From NCBI GenBank assembly GCA_024742605.1, contig JANSYC010000004.1:36316-100315 (forward strand): a DNA stretch of 64,000 nt, given 5' to 3'. Positions within the stretch are counted from its first letter, which is position 1; each line of letters opens with the position of its first letter. Of this stretch, positions 8,221 to 17,534 are shown piece after piece. Origin of the DNA: Alphaproteobacteria bacterium (lineage in GTDB: Bacteria; Pseudomonadota; Alphaproteobacteria; Thalassobaculales; Thalassobaculaceae). The notes beneath the pieces were generated by a model. That model saw only the letters and a list, made by a program, of their open reading frames with translations. It was not told where the DNA came from and did no database searches. Both the position numbers and the translations under genes were made by a program.

Positions 8221-9672
8221 TCACGCTGCCTTGAGCGCTTTATAGGCGGCCAGGGCCCGGTCGCGCGCCCACCCATGGTCCACGATCCGCTCCGGGTAGG
8301 TCTGGCCGAGGGTGATGCCCGCGGACCGAAGCTCCAGCGGACTGGCCTCCCACGGTGTGTGCAGCACCTTATCGGGCAGACCGGCCAGTTCCGGAACCCA
8401 TTGTCTGACGTATGTTCCGTCCGGATCGAATTTCCCGCCCTGCAGCACCGGATTGAAGATCCGGAAATAGGGGGAGGCGTCCGCACCGCAGCCCGCGACC
8501 CACTGCCAGCTCGCCGCATTCGAGGCCAGGTCGGCATCCACCAGGGTATCCCAGAACCAGGCTTCCCCCTCCGACCAGTGGATCATCAGGTCCTTGATCA
8601 GAAAGGATGCGGCGATCATCCGGACCCGGTTGTGCATCCATCCCGTCGTCCACAGCTCCCGCATGCCAGCATCGACGATGGGATAGCCGGTCATGCCGGT
8701 CTGCCAGGCCTTCAGCGCCGCGGGGTCCTCGATCCAGGGAAACGCCGCGAACTCTGTCTTGAGGGGGTCCGTGGGCAGGTGCGGGAAATGATAGAGCAGG
8801 TTGTAGGAGAACTCGCGCCAGACCACCTCCGAGAGGAAGGTCATCACCCCGTCCGCCATGGGTTCGCCGGTCTCGGACAGGCTCTTGGCGATCGCGGCAT
8901 GCCAGATCTGGCGGGGTGAGATCTCGCCGAAATGCAGATGCGGCGACAGGCGGGAGGTGCCGGGCTTCCCGGGGGCGTTCCGCTGGTCCTTGTAGGCGAA
9001 GACGTCATCGTCCAGAAAATCGGCCAGCCGTTCGGCGGCGCCCTCGGCACCCGGCGTCCAGCTCTCGGGGAATGCCGCGGCCCAGTTCGGTCGGGTGGGC
9101 CGCAGGTTCCAGCGTTCCAGGTCGTCGGAGGCCGGCGGGCTGCTGAGCGTGGACAGCGGCTGCGGTATCGGCAGAGGATCCGAAATTCCGCCCGTCGCGC
9201 GCACGGCCTTCCAATAGGGGGTGAAGACCTTATACGGCCCACCCTGGTTGGTCTTGATCTCCCAGGGCTCGTTCAAGAGCGCGCCGTTGCAGCTCTCGAC
9301 CGTAAGATCGCGATCCTTGAGATGCTCCTTGATGCGGCCGTCCCGGGCGATCGCCCAGGGCTCGTATCGCCGGTTCCAGAAAACCGCGTCGGCACCTGTC
9401 TCGGAGATCACCTGGTCGAGGATGTCCTGGGCCGGGCCCCTGCGCAGAATCAGGCCGCCGTGGCGGGCCCGGAGATCGGCGTCCAGCGCGGCGAGCGACT
9501 GATGCAGCCACCAGCGCGAGGCCCCCCCGAATGCCCAGCCCTCGGCGTCATCGTCGTCGAGGATGAACAGCGGGATGATCGCGCGTCCGCGCTGGGCGGC
9601 GGCGGTCAGGGCCGGGTTGTCGGACAGTCGGAGGTCGAGGCGGAACCAAACGATCGACGGCGCGTCGGACAC
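8221..9672 (-). CDS. phrB: Class I deoxyribodipyrimidine (CPD) photolyase
   Basis: The product of about 483 residues has an N-terminal antenna-binding alpha/beta domain starting SIVWFRLDLRLSDNPAL. The C-terminal FAD domain carries the signature WQWVAGCGADASPYFRIFNP. It splits cyclobutane pyrimidine dimers using blue light. GTG 9672 has GGAG upstream at good spacing and is preferred to GTG 9678. It heads the - strand operon that continues into flavoprotein, DUF1365, CFA-like methyltransferase, MFS and DUF3833. Co-location with membrane-lipid modification genes is typical of a photo-oxidative stress regulon. Confidence 0.93.
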   Translation of the reverse strand: MSDAPSIVWFRLDLRLSDNPALTAAAQRGRAIIPLFILDDDDAEGWAFGGASRWWLHQSLAALDADLRARHGGLILRRGPAQDILDQVISETGADAVFWNRRYEPWAIARDGRIKEHLKDRDLTVESCNGALLNEPWEIKTNQGGPYKVFTPYWKAVRATGGISDPLPIPQPLSTLSSPPASDDLERWNLRPTRPNWAAAFPESWTPGAEGAAERLADFLDDDVFAYKDQRNAPGKPGTSRLSPHLHFGEISPRQIWHAAIAKSLSETGEPMADGVMTFLSEVVWREFSYNLLYHFPHLPTDPLKTEFAAFPWIEDPAALKAWQTGMTGYPIVDAGMRELWTTGWMHNRVRMIAASFLIKDLMIHWSEGEAWFWDTLVDADLASNAASWQWVAGCGADASPYFRIFNPVLQGGKFDPDGTYVRQWVPELAGLPDKVLHTPWEASPLELRSAGITLGQTYPERIVDHGWARDRALAAYKALKAA

Positions 9673-9735
9673 AGGCACTCCAAATCTTCTACGGGCGGAC
9701 AGGTGCCTCTGTTACGCGGGCGCACCGGGATTGGA

Positions 9736-10428
9736 TCAAACCGCGGGTGCGGTAGACAACTTGGTCGCTGGAACCCTCCAGATGCGGTCCGAGGCCATCA
9801 GGAAAACGTCGAACGTCTCGGCGAACAGCCGACGCAGATCGGGGCGGGTGACATCCAGGCCGCCGGTAAAGGTTCCGAAAGCGGGCAGGACCAGGCGCCG
9901 TCCGTCCGTCACGAAACAGCGGCCGCCGACGCTGCGTCCCTTCAGCCGCAGTCGGGCGCTGGGGTGATAGTGTCCGGAGACTTCGCCGTCGGGCGCGTCG
10001 GGCCGGGCTTCGTGCCGGAAGGTCAGCGGGCCGTCCACCAGTTCCGCCTGCGCCACGCCGCCCCAGTCGAGCGGAGGCGCCGGATCGTGATTTCCGGTGA
10101 TCCAATGCCAGTCCACGCCGGTCGTCAAAGCCCGGATCCGAGCCGAATCGGAGGCTCCCAGTCGCTCCGCCGCGGCGGTATCGTGAAAACTGTCACCGAG
10201 CGCGATGATCCGGTCCGGTCGGACCCGCGCGACCACCCGCTCCAACCGGTCGAGCGTGGCCGAGGTATCGAACGGCGGCAGCATCACGCCGCGGCGCGCG
10301 AACCCCGAGCCTTTCTCGAAGTGCAGATCCGCCACCACCAGTGTCGCACGACCGGGCCAGACCAGGACGCCGCTCGGGTCCGGCAGCAGTTCTGCGCCGT
10401 TCAGGAAAAGGGAAGGGGGCTGGCTCAT
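9736..10428 (-). CDS. pdeM: Ligase-associated DNA damage response endonuclease PdeM
   Basis: This 230-residue metallophosphoesterase shows all metal-binding blocks in order: VVADLHFEKG, ALGDSFHD, ITGNHDP and SGHYHP. The overall pattern is that of PdeM, which normally travels with an Lhr-type helicase, an ATP-dependent DNA ligase and an exonuclease in a DNA repair module. The helicase is immediately upstream on the same strand, 150 nt away. The ligase and exonuclease are not in this window. The start ATG 10428 follows no strong Shine-Dalgarno. Confidence 0.9.
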   Translation of the reverse strand: MSQPPSLFLNGAELLPDPSGVLVWPGRATLVVADLHFEKGSGFARRGVMLPPFDTSATLDRLERVVARVRPDRIIALGDSFHDTAAAERLGASDSARIRALTTGVDWHWITGNHDPAPPLDWGGVAQAELVDGPLTFRHEARPDAPDGEVSGHYHPSARLRLKGRSVGGRCFVTDGRRLVLPAFGTFTGGLDVTRPDLRRLFAETFDVFLMASDRIWRVPATKLSTAPAV

Positions 10429-10578
10429 CCGTCGACCTTACGGCGGCGGCCGCCCCGGTCAAGCCTGTCGACCGCCTTTACCGAAACCGCCGGTTCAAAT
10501 GCGACGCTCGAACGTCGAAGGACACGGTGACGGTCAAATGTCCGCTGGATAACTCGTGCAGACGGGCGCACCCCGTCC

Positions 10579-13044
10579 TCAAACCTGCAAGCGCCCCTGC
10601 ATGTCGCCGCCGGTGGCCTCCTCGATCAGGTCGCTGGCGAAATCGTCCATCAGGCTTTCGATTGCGCCCTGGGCCGAGACCTGTTCCTTGCCGACCTCGA
10701 GCAGGACCGGCACGGCCAGCGGGGAGACCCGGTCGAGCACCCGGTGGTCGATCTTCCCCTGGACCCGCACCAGAAGGGCGCCGAGGCGGTGGATGTCGGT
10801 CAGGCCGCGGGCGGCGTCCTCACGGGTGGCGCGGACCAGGATGTGGTCGGGCTGGTGCTTGCGGAGCACGTCGTAGATCAGATCGGAGTTGAAGGTGACC
10901 TGCCGGCCGGTCTTCTCATGGCCTGGCAGCTTTCGTTCGATCAGCCCGGCGATCACGGCCACGTTCCGGAAGGTCCGCTTCAGCAGGCTCGACTCCGCCA
11001 TCCATTCCTCGAGATCGTCGCCCAGCATGTCCTGATCGAACAGCGCCGCCACGTCGGTGACCGGCTTCACCGACCAGACCGCGATCACGTAATCGGTGGC
11101 GACGAAGCCGAGCGGGCCGTATCCCAGCCGCTCCATCCGCTTGGTCAGCAGCATGCCGAGGGTCTGGTGGGCGTTGCGGCCCTCGAAGGTATAGGCGACC
11201 AGGTATTCCCGGTCCCGCCGCGGAAAGGTCTCGACCAGCAGATTGTCGGCGCGCGGCAGGACCGAGCGCCAGCGCTGCATCTCAAGCCACTCCTCGACCG
11301 GCCCCGGCAGGGTCGGCCACATGCCGTCGTCCTGCAGCATGCCGCGCACCCGGTCCGCCAGTTGCGTGGTCAGGGGCAGCTTGCCGCCCATATAGGCGGG
11401 GACCGCCGGCTCCTTGCTGGTCCCGGGGCCGAGGGTGACCTCGACGAACTGCTCCCGCAGGCCCTGATAGGCCAGAAGACGGCCCGCGAACAGGAACGTG
11501 TCTCCCGGGCGGAGCCACTGGACGAAGTACTCCTCGATCTCGCCCAGGACCCGGCCGCGTCCCAGCCGGACCTTCAGGGTGGTGGCCTCGACGATGGTGC
11601 CGACATTCATCCGGTAGGATTGGGCCACCCGCCTGTTGACCAGCTGATAGACCCCGTTCTCGTCCAGCCGGATGCGCTGGAACCGCTCGTAGGCTTTCAG
11701 CGCGTAGCCGCCGGAGCGCACGAAATCGACCACGTCGTCGAAGGTGGCGCGATCGACATCGGCATAGGGGGCGGCGGAGGTGATCTCGGCATAGAGCTGA
11801 TCCGGGTTGAAGCCGCCGGCCACCGCACTGCCCAGCACGTGCTGGGCCAGCACGTCGAGCCCGCCGGGGCGCGGCGCGTCCCCGTCCAGCTCCAGGGCGT
11901 TGACCGCATCCATCGCGGCCTTGCATTCCAGCACCTCGAACCGGTTGGCGGGCACCAGCAGCGCCCGGCTGGGCGCGTCGAGCCGGTGATTGGCCCGGCC
12001 GATCCGCTGCAGCAGGCGGGAGGCGCCTTTCGGCGCGCCGACCTGGATCACCAGATCCACCGCCGCCCAGTCGATCCCCAGATCAAGCGAGGAGGTCGCC
12101 ACAACCGCCCGCAGCCCGCCGCGCGCCATCATGTTCTCGACCTTGCGGCGCTGTTCCGCCGCCAGGCTGCCGTGGTGCAGGGCGATCGGCAGGTTGTCGT
12201 CATTCGCCTTCCACAGGGCCTGGAAGATCAGCTCGGCCTGGGCGCGGGTGTTCACGAAGACCAGCGTGGTTTTCGCTGTCTTGAGGGCGCCGTAGATTCG
12301 GTCGATGGCGTAGAGGCCCATATGGCCGGACCAGGGCAGGGTGCCGTCCGGCAGCAGGATCTTGACCTCCGCGCGGGCCGCCTCGCCGCCGCGCACCAGT
12401 GCAACGTCCTCGGAGCCGGATGTCCCGGAACGTGACAGATACGCCTCAAGCGCCTTCGGATGGGCCACGGTGGCGGACAGACCGACCCGGCGCGCCTCCG
12501 GAGCCAGCCGGGACAGCCGCGCCAGGCCCAGCGCCAGCAGCTCGCCCCGCTTGGTCCCGGCCAGCGCGTGCAGCTCGTCGATCACCACGCAGCGCAGCGA
12601 CCGGAACACCCGTGCCGCATCCGCATAGGACAGCAGCAGCGCCAGACTCTCCGGGGTGGTCATCAGGATGTTGGGGGGCGTGTGCCGCTGGCGGGTGCGC
12701 TTGTGGGCGGGCGTGTCGCCGGTCCGGGTCTCGGCGGTGACCGGCAGCGCCAGCTCCTCGATCGGCGTGGTCAGGTTCCGGTGAATGTCGACCGCCAGCG
12801 CTTTGAGTGGCGAAATGTAGAGCGTGTGCAGCCCGTCGCGCGGCGCCTCCGCCAGCTCGACCAGGCTCGGCAGGAAACCGGCCAGGGTCTTGCCGCCGCC
12901 GGTGGGCGCGATCAGCAGCGCCGACTGTCCGGCCCGCGCCGCCGCCAGCATCTCCATCTGATGGCGATGCGGCGCCCAGTCCTTCTGCGCGAACCAGTCG
13001 GCGAAGATCGGGGGCAGGGTGGGGGTGAGGGCTCGGTCGGTCAT
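10579..13044 (-). CDS. Ligase-associated DNA damage response DEXH-box helicase (Lhr-core type)
   Basis: The 821-residue protein is a superfamily 2 helicase. Walker A is APTGGGKT near residue 45, the DELH box is in VVIDELHAL, and the second RecA domain carries ATSSLDLGIDW and QRIGRANHR. The winged-helix and Lhr-core C-terminal region follows. Length and order match the short Lhr class paired with PdeM. Such helicases translocate 3' to 5' on single-stranded DNA, and the module is thought to process DNA damage. The start MTDRALTP at 13044 is 32 nt after the DUF427 stop on the same strand. Confidence 0.92.
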   Translation of the reverse strand: MTDRALTPTLPPIFADWFAQKDWAPHRHQMEMLAAARAGQSALLIAPTGGGKTLAGFLPSLVELAEAPRDGLHTLYISPLKALAVDIHRNLTTPIEELALPVTAETRTGDTPAHKRTRQRHTPPNILMTTPESLALLLSYADAARVFRSLRCVVIDELHALAGTKRGELLALGLARLSRLAPEARRVGLSATVAHPKALEAYLSRSGTSGSEDVALVRGGEAARAEVKILLPDGTLPWSGHMGLYAIDRIYGALKTAKTTLVFVNTRAQAELIFQALWKANDDNLPIALHHGSLAAEQRRKVENMMARGGLRAVVATSSLDLGIDWAAVDLVIQVGAPKGASRLLQRIGRANHRLDAPSRALLVPANRFEVLECKAAMDAVNALELDGDAPRPGGLDVLAQHVLGSAVAGGFNPDQLYAEITSAAPYADVDRATFDDVVDFVRSGGYALKAYERFQRIRLDENGVYQLVNRRVAQSYRMNVGTIVEATTLKVRLGRGRVLGEIEEYFVQWLRPGDTFLFAGRLLAYQGLREQFVEVTLGPGTSKEPAVPAYMGGKLPLTTQLADRVRGMLQDDGMWPTLPGPVEEWLEMQRWRSVLPRADNLLVETFPRRDREYLVAYTFEGRNAHQTLGMLLTKRMERLGYGPLGFVATDYVIAVWSVKPVTDVAALFDQDMLGDDLEEWMAESSLLKRTFRNVAVIAGLIERKLPGHEKTGRQVTFNSDLIYDVLRKHQPDHILVRATREDAARGLTDIHRLGALLVRVQGKIDHRVLDRVSPLAVPVLLEVGKEQVSAQGAIESLMDDFASDLIEEATGGDMQGRLQV

Positions 13045-13076
13045 ACCGGAGATATAGCGCGATCCGGCCCGGGTGA

Positions 13077-13454
13077 TCAGGTGACTTCGAACCCGTCGAG
13101 CTTGCCCGTGTAGAACGCCACGTGCCCCTTGATCGGCAGGGCCTCGTCATAGGGCGTGTCATAGGACCAGGCGGCGTCCCGCGCGGACGCCTCTCCGGCC
13201 GAGAGCGTCCAGTAGCTGGCCTCCCCCTTGTAGGGGCAGTAGGTCTTCTTCGAGGTCGGGATGAGCTGGTCGACCCGGCAGTCGGTCATCGGAATGTAGT
13301 AGACCGGCTCGTGATTGCTCTCCTCGCAGAGCAGCGCGCTGTCGCTCTCCGCCACCACCACGCCAGCCAGGGTCGCCGTGATGTGCTTGCCGGCGGGCGA
13401 AAAGACGACCTCGTGCTCGGGCTTGCGCTGGAAACCGGGGGCGGGGTTGGACAT
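13077..13454 (-). CDS. DUF427 domain-containing protein
   Basis: The 125-residue protein spans one DUF427 domain. Typical elements are GKHITATLAGVVVAES near the N-terminus, then EPVYYIPMTDC and KTYCPYKGEASYW. A good GAGGAG ribosome site precedes ATG 13454. The family is widespread and small, with a beta-rich single-domain fold and no established reaction. It is divergent from the DapA-family gene, so the 137 nt between them should hold promoters for both directions. It may be co-transcribed with the helicase downstream. Confidence 0.88.
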   Translation of the reverse strand: MSNPAPGFQRKPEHEVVFSPAGKHITATLAGVVVAESDSALLCEESNHEPVYYIPMTDCRVDQLIPTSKKTYCPYKGEASYWTLSAGEASARDAAWSYDTPYDEALPIKGHVAFYTGKLDGFEVT

Positions 13455-13591
13455 GGAGATCTCCTCAAAACACTGTCATCAAGATTGGTCGGTGATGCGG
13501 CTGGCGCAAGGGTCCGGTGGTCAGGTGCCCGATTGCGCGGCGGCGACTCCCACGTCACCATCTGGAGAAAACGATAGGGAGGGGCTTTACC

Positions 13592-14488
13592 ATGAGCGCG
13601 CAAATCCGAGGCATCTACCCCATGCTCTACGCTCTGTTCGGCCCCGACGGTCGGCTGGACCGGGGCGCGTTTTCGGCGCAGGTCGAGGCGTCGGTGCGGG
13701 CCGGAAGCCACGGGCTGGCGGTCGGCGGGCTGGCGACCGAGTGCAACAAGCTGTCGGTGGCCGAAAAGCGGGATCTTGCGGCCTGGACCTGCGAGGGCGC
13801 GGCCGGACGGGTGCCGGTCAGCGTGACCATCTCCGACAACACGGTCGAGGGGCAGATCGAGGCGGTGCGGCATGCCGCCGATCACGGTGCGGCCTGGGTG
13901 GTGTTGCAGCCGCCGCCGGTGCGCACGGCGAGCGAGGAGGCGCTGATCACTTTCTTCGGATCGGTGGCGGAGGCCGCCCCCGTGCCGGTGGGAATCCAGA
14001 ACGCGCCCACCCTGATCGGGATCGGGCTGTCGGTCCCGGGGCTGGTGGAGCTGCAGCGGCGGCACCCCAACATCACCATCGTGAAGGACGAGGGCACGCT
14101 TCTGGACCTCGCGCGTCTCTCGGAGGCGGCGGGGGGCAGCTTCACCCTGCTGGGCGGCCGCAACGGGGTCGAGATGCCGGACCAGATGATGGCCGGCTGT
14201 ACCGGCATGATCCCCGGGGTCGAGACCTGCGACATCCAGAGCCGGATCTTCGAGGACCTGGAAGCCGGTCGCACCGAGGCCGGGCTGGCGGCGTTCAGGG
14301 AAATTCTGCCGCTGTTGCAGTTTCTGATGACATCGGTCGACCATTTGATGTGCTATGGCAAACGTCTGGCGGCCCGGCGCATCGGCCTCGATGAGGTGCA
14401 CGATCGCGGTCCCGCCCAGGCACCGGTGCCCTTCGGCCTGAAGGTGCTCGACCGGTGGTCGCGACAACTTGGGGAGTTCGAAGGATGA
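13592..14488 (+). CDS. Dihydrodipicolinate synthase (DapA)-family aldolase/lyase, non-canonical active site
   Basis: This 298-residue TIM-barrel protein of the DHDPS/NAL family starts at ATG 13592 with AGGGAGGGG upstream. The Schiff-base lysine is present in TIVKDEGT. The usual tyrosine of the YNxP motif is replaced: here the motif reads VGIQNAPT, with Gln in that place. It is therefore unlikely to be the lysine-pathway enzyme, and probably acts on another 2-oxo acid. An ATGA overlap couples it to the esterase downstream, suggesting a two-step catabolic route. The substrate is not predictable from sequence alone. Confidence 0.87.
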   Translation: MSAQIRGIYPMLYALFGPDGRLDRGAFSAQVEASVRAGSHGLAVGGLATECNKLSVAEKRDLAAWTCEGAAGRVPVSVTISDNTVEGQIEAVRHAADHGAAWVVLQPPPVRTASEEALITFFGSVAEAAPVPVGIQNAPTLIGIGLSVPGLVELQRRHPNITIVKDEGTLLDLARLSEAAGGSFTLLGGRNGVEMPDQMMAGCTGMIPGVETCDIQSRIFEDLEAGRTEAGLAAFREILPLLQFLMTSVDHLMCYGKRLAARRIGLDEVHDRGPAQAPVPFGLKVLDRWSRQLGEFEG

Positions 14489-15189
14489 GTACCTATGTCC
14501 TGGTTCACGGCGCTTGGCACGGTAGCTGGTGTTGGGTGCGGGTGGCGGAACGGCTGCGGGCGCAGGGCCACACGGTCTTCACCCCGACCCTGACCGGGTT
14601 GGCGGAACGCTCCCACCTGATGGGCCCGACGATCTCGCTGATGACCCATGTGCGCGACGTGGTCGGCACCATCAAATGGGAGGGGCTGAGCGATGTGATC
14701 CTGGTCGGCCACTCCTATGGCGGCATGGTGATCACCGAGGCGGCGGACCGGGCGGCCGACAAGCTCAAGGCGCTGGTCTATGTGGACGCGCTGATCCCGG
14801 GCGACGGTCAGTGCTCGCTGGACCTGCGCTCGGAAGAGCAGAACAGGATCTTCCACGCCAAGGCGAAGGCCGGCGGCGGCTGGCGGATCGCCCCCACCAA
14901 GGCGGCGGATTTCAACGTGAACGCGGCGGATCAGGCCTGGGTCGACGGCAACTGCACCGACATGTCGATCGCCTGCTTCACCAAACGGGTGCGGCTGACC
15001 GGCGCGCTCGATCGGGTGCCGAACCGGATGTACATCCGGGCGGGCGGGTTCGCGAGCGAGCATTTCGACAGCATGCTCGCCAAGGCCCAGGCGGACGGAC
15101 GGTTCGACTGCCACACCCTGTCGGGCGGCCACGATCTGATGGTGGACCAGCCGGACGAACTGACGGATCTGCTGCTCAAGGCCGGTTGA
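14485..15189 (+). CDS. Alpha/beta hydrolase (esterase, MES/HNL-like)
   Basis: The 234-residue alpha/beta hydrolase begins YVLVHGAWHGSWCW, the oxyanion-hole region typical of the plant-esterase-like subgroup. The nucleophile Ser is in VGHSYGGMV near residue 80, and a catalytic His is expected in GGHDLM near the C-terminus. It starts in an ATGA overlap with the DapA-family gene, so its translation probably depends on that gene. Family members cleave small methyl or acyl esters, and some cleave C-C bonds. The pairing suggests it prepares or finishes the substrate of the neighbouring lyase. Confidence 0.87.
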   Translation: MSTYVLVHGAWHGSWCWVRVAERLRAQGHTVFTPTLTGLAERSHLMGPTISLMTHVRDVVGTIKWEGLSDVILVGHSYGGMVITEAADRAADKLKALVYVDALIPGDGQCSLDLRSEEQNRIFHAKAKAGGGWRIAPTKAADFNVNAADQAWVDGNCTDMSIACFTKRVRLTGALDRVPNRMYIRAGGFASEHFDSMLAKAQADGRFDCHTLSGGHDLMVDQPDELTDLLLKAG

Positions 15190-15262
15190 GCCGGAAGGCG
15201 GCCGGCTTGCGGGCGGTACCGGGCAGGCCTACGGTCGGGTCTTCCAAGACGAGGAGGACACG

Positions 15263-16381
15263 ATGCGTATCGGCGTGCCGAAGGAGATCAAGAACCACGA
15301 ATACCGGGTCGGGCTGGTCCCGGCCGGGGTGCGTGAACTGGTGGCCCATGGTCATGAGGTGGTTGTCGAGACCCATGCCGGCTACGGCATCGGCCTCGAC
15401 GACGACCAGTACGAGGCCGCCGGTGCGACAATCCTGAAGACCGCGGCGGAGGTGTTCGCCGCTGCGGACATGATCGTGAAGGTCAAGGAGCCGCAGGCGC
15501 GCGAGATCGCCATGCTGCGCCCGGGCCAGATCCTGTTCACCTATCTGCATCTCGCCCCCGATGCGGCCCAGACAAAGGGCCTGGTCGAGAGCGGCTGCAT
15601 CGCCATCGCCTATGAGACGGTGACCGACGCCCGGGGCCGGCTGCCCCTGCTGGCGCCGATGAGCGAGGTCGCCGGACGCATGTCGATCCAGGCGGGAGCG
15701 CATTGTCTGGAAAAGACCCAGGGCGGAAACGGGGTGCTGCTGGGCGGCGTGCCGGGTGTGGCGGCGGCCGATGTGGTGATCCTGGGCGGCGGCGTGGTCG
15801 GCACCAATGCCGCGCGCATGGCGATGGGACTGGAGGCAAAAGTCACGATCCTGGATAAGTCGCTGGAGCGGCTTTACGAGCTGGACATGCAGTTCGGACC
15901 GACCCTGAACACCATCTTCTCGACCCGCGACGCGGTCGAGGAGTACGTGATGAGGGCGGACCTTGTGATCGGCGCCGTCCTGGTCCCAGGCGCGGCCGCA
16001 CCGCGTCTGGTCAGTGCGGAGATGGTGAAGCGGATGAAGCGCGGCGCCGTGCTGGTGGACGTGGCGATCGACCAGGGCGGCTGCTTCGAGACCTCGCGGC
16101 CCACCACCCATGCCGAGCCGACCTATATCGTGGACGAGGTGGTGCATTATTGCGTGGCGAACATGCCGGGCGGGGTGGCGCGCACCTCGACCTTCGCGCT
16201 GAACAACGCCACCCTCCCGTTCACGTTGGCGCTGGCCGACAAAGGTGTCCGCAAAGCCCTATACGAGGATCCGAACCTGCTGGCGGGCCTGAACGTCCAT
16301 ACCGGACGTGTGACCTACAAGGCGGTCGCCGAAGCTCAGGGATATGAGTTTGTCCCGGCAGAGGAGACATTAGGCGTCTAA
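15263..16381 (+). CDS. ald: Alanine dehydrogenase
   Basis: The 372-residue protein begins [17 protein letters not shown], the invariant start of alanine dehydrogenases. It has the NAD-binding glycine motif [13 protein letters not shown] and the late block [11 protein letters not shown]. It interconverts L-alanine and pyruvate plus ammonia with NAD in the cytosol. A strong AGGAGG site precedes ATG 15263. Family length is normal. Its last 12 nt overlap the 3' end of the convergent methyltransferase gene. Proximity to polyamine and amino-acid nitrogen genes fits a catabolic role. Confidence 0.95.
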   Translation: MRIGVPKEIKNHEYRVGLVPAGVRELVAHGHEVVVETHAGYGIGLDDDQYEAAGATILKTAAEVFAAADMIVKVKEPQAREIAMLRPGQILFTYLHLAPDAAQTKGLVESGCIAIAYETVTDARGRLPLLAPMSEVAGRMSIQAGAHCLEKTQGGNGVLLGGVPGVAAADVVILGGGVVGTNAARMAMGLEAKVTILDKSLERLYELDMQFGPTLNTIFSTRDAVEEYVMRADLVIGAVLVPGAAAPRLVSAEMVKRMKRGAVLVDVAIDQGGCFETSRPTTHAEPTYIVDEVVHYCVANMPGGVARTSTFALNNATLPFTLALADKGVRKALYEDPNLLAGLNVHTGRVTYKAVAEAQGYEFVPAEETLGV

Positions 16382-17449
16382 ACGCCGCTTCGAGAGTTGA
16401 ATGATCTGCTTGGCTTCGCCGACCACCTCATCACGGCCAATGGTCTTGATCGTGGAGGTCCCTGCGATCTCCCTGCGGAGGGCCTCGAATGCGGAGGCGA
16501 ACGGATACCCGTCGAGGCCCAGGTCGTGGTCCTCTCGAGGGGTGTCTCGGTTCATCTGAAACAGCCTGTCCACGCCCAGAGCGTTCATGATGTCGCCGTA
16601 GTACGTCAGATTTTCGGCATCCATATGCTGGAACGAGAGGAAATTGCAGGCGGTATCGACCGGCACGTCGATCTCGCCCAGGCGCCACGGCGCGACGATA
16701 TTGATCCGGGCGTCGGGCGCGAAACTATGGCCCGGAAGCAGGCAGAGATTGACGGCATCGCCGAAATACTCCGTCAGGTACCGGGCACTGAACAGCATGT
16801 TGAGCGGCAGATCCGTCAGGACGAACTTCGTTTTCGGAAGCAACAGCGCGCAGTCCCGGATGAAGCGTCCGTGTCCGCCGCCGATCTCGAGTAGACGGCC
16901 CGGGGTCTTGTCGATCCAGGCGGCGAGTGTCGGAGCCCGGAACGCCACTCGAATCCCATGATGTGTGAGCTGGAAAGGAAAACTCGGATTGTCGAGTTTG
17001 AGGCCAAGTCCGCCGATCGCGGCGGCTTCCTGCAGCAAGGCACTCCATTGCGGCTCCAGCTCCGGTGCCCAGCGGCGGAGGCGTTCCGTCTCGTAGATCA
17101 GCCGGGACTTGACGGCCTCTCGATAGGCCGGGTCACGGTCCCGTGGCGGCGTGAAGGGAGCGCCCATCGGCAGAACTTCATCGGCGTGCATCTGGAGATC
17201 AAAACCGAATTCCAAGCCGATCCCACCGAAACAGTGTCCGGCGAAGGACCGCAACTGAACGGGCGTCAGCTCGATCCTCGACTTCACGGTCTCGCCGCCG
17301 ACCGCCCGCCAGCCGAGATGGGCATTCCGCTCGGCTTCGTCGAACAGATCGGCGCGGATCGACACGAGATCCCGGACCACGGAGTCTGTAAGCGGCCGGA
17401 CCGTGGAAAAATGCGCGAGTATATCATTGCGGCTTGAGGTTTCGATCAT
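16370..17449 (-). CDS. Putative SAM-dependent (sugar) O-methyltransferase, paralogue 1
   Basis: The start ATG 17449 (MIETSSRNDIL) follows AGGGG at good spacing. It gives 359 residues, exactly the length of the adjacent paralogue, so the 37 further upstream codons of open frame are rejected. The SAM-binding motif is EIGGGHGRFIRD with FVLTDLPLNM after it. Other blocks shared with the neighbour include LTHHGIRV, FRAP and DTACNFLSFQHMD. It resembles the putative sugar O-methyltransferase group but has no clear experimentally defined relative that I recognise. It is the last gene of a - strand operon with PuuA/PuuB-like genes. Its 3' end overlaps ald by 12 nt. Confidence 0.8.
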   Translation of the reverse strand: MIETSSRNDILAHFSTVRPLTDSVVRDLVSIRADLFDEAERNAHLGWRAVGGETVKSRIELTPVQLRSFAGHCFGGIGLEFGFDLQMHADEVLPMGAPFTPPRDRDPAYREAVKSRLIYETERLRRWAPELEPQWSALLQEAAAIGGLGLKLDNPSFPFQLTHHGIRVAFRAPTLAAWIDKTPGRLLEIGGGHGRFIRDCALLLPKTKFVLTDLPLNMLFSARYLTEYFGDAVNLCLLPGHSFAPDARINIVAPWRLGEIDVPVDTACNFLSFQHMDAENLTYYGDIMNALGVDRLFQMNRDTPREDHDLGLDGYPFASAFEALRREIAGTSTIKTIGRDEVVGEAKQIIQLSKRRLDA

Positions 17450-17534
17450 CTCGACCCCTGTGGTGCTGCTGGACGGCGTGGTTCGTGAACGGACGCATTG
17501 GCATGCGGGGCGCGCGGGCTTATGCTCCTCAGAG

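Noticed and set aside
10744..12435. 563-codon + frame opposite the Lhr helicase
   Set aside because: Shadow of the helicase gene; product is Gln/His/Gly-rich without domains.
16373..16386. GGCGT-CTAA-ACGCC hairpin at the ald/methyltransferase junction
   Set aside because: Only 5 bp, no T-tract, and lies over the two stop codons; too weak to call a terminator.
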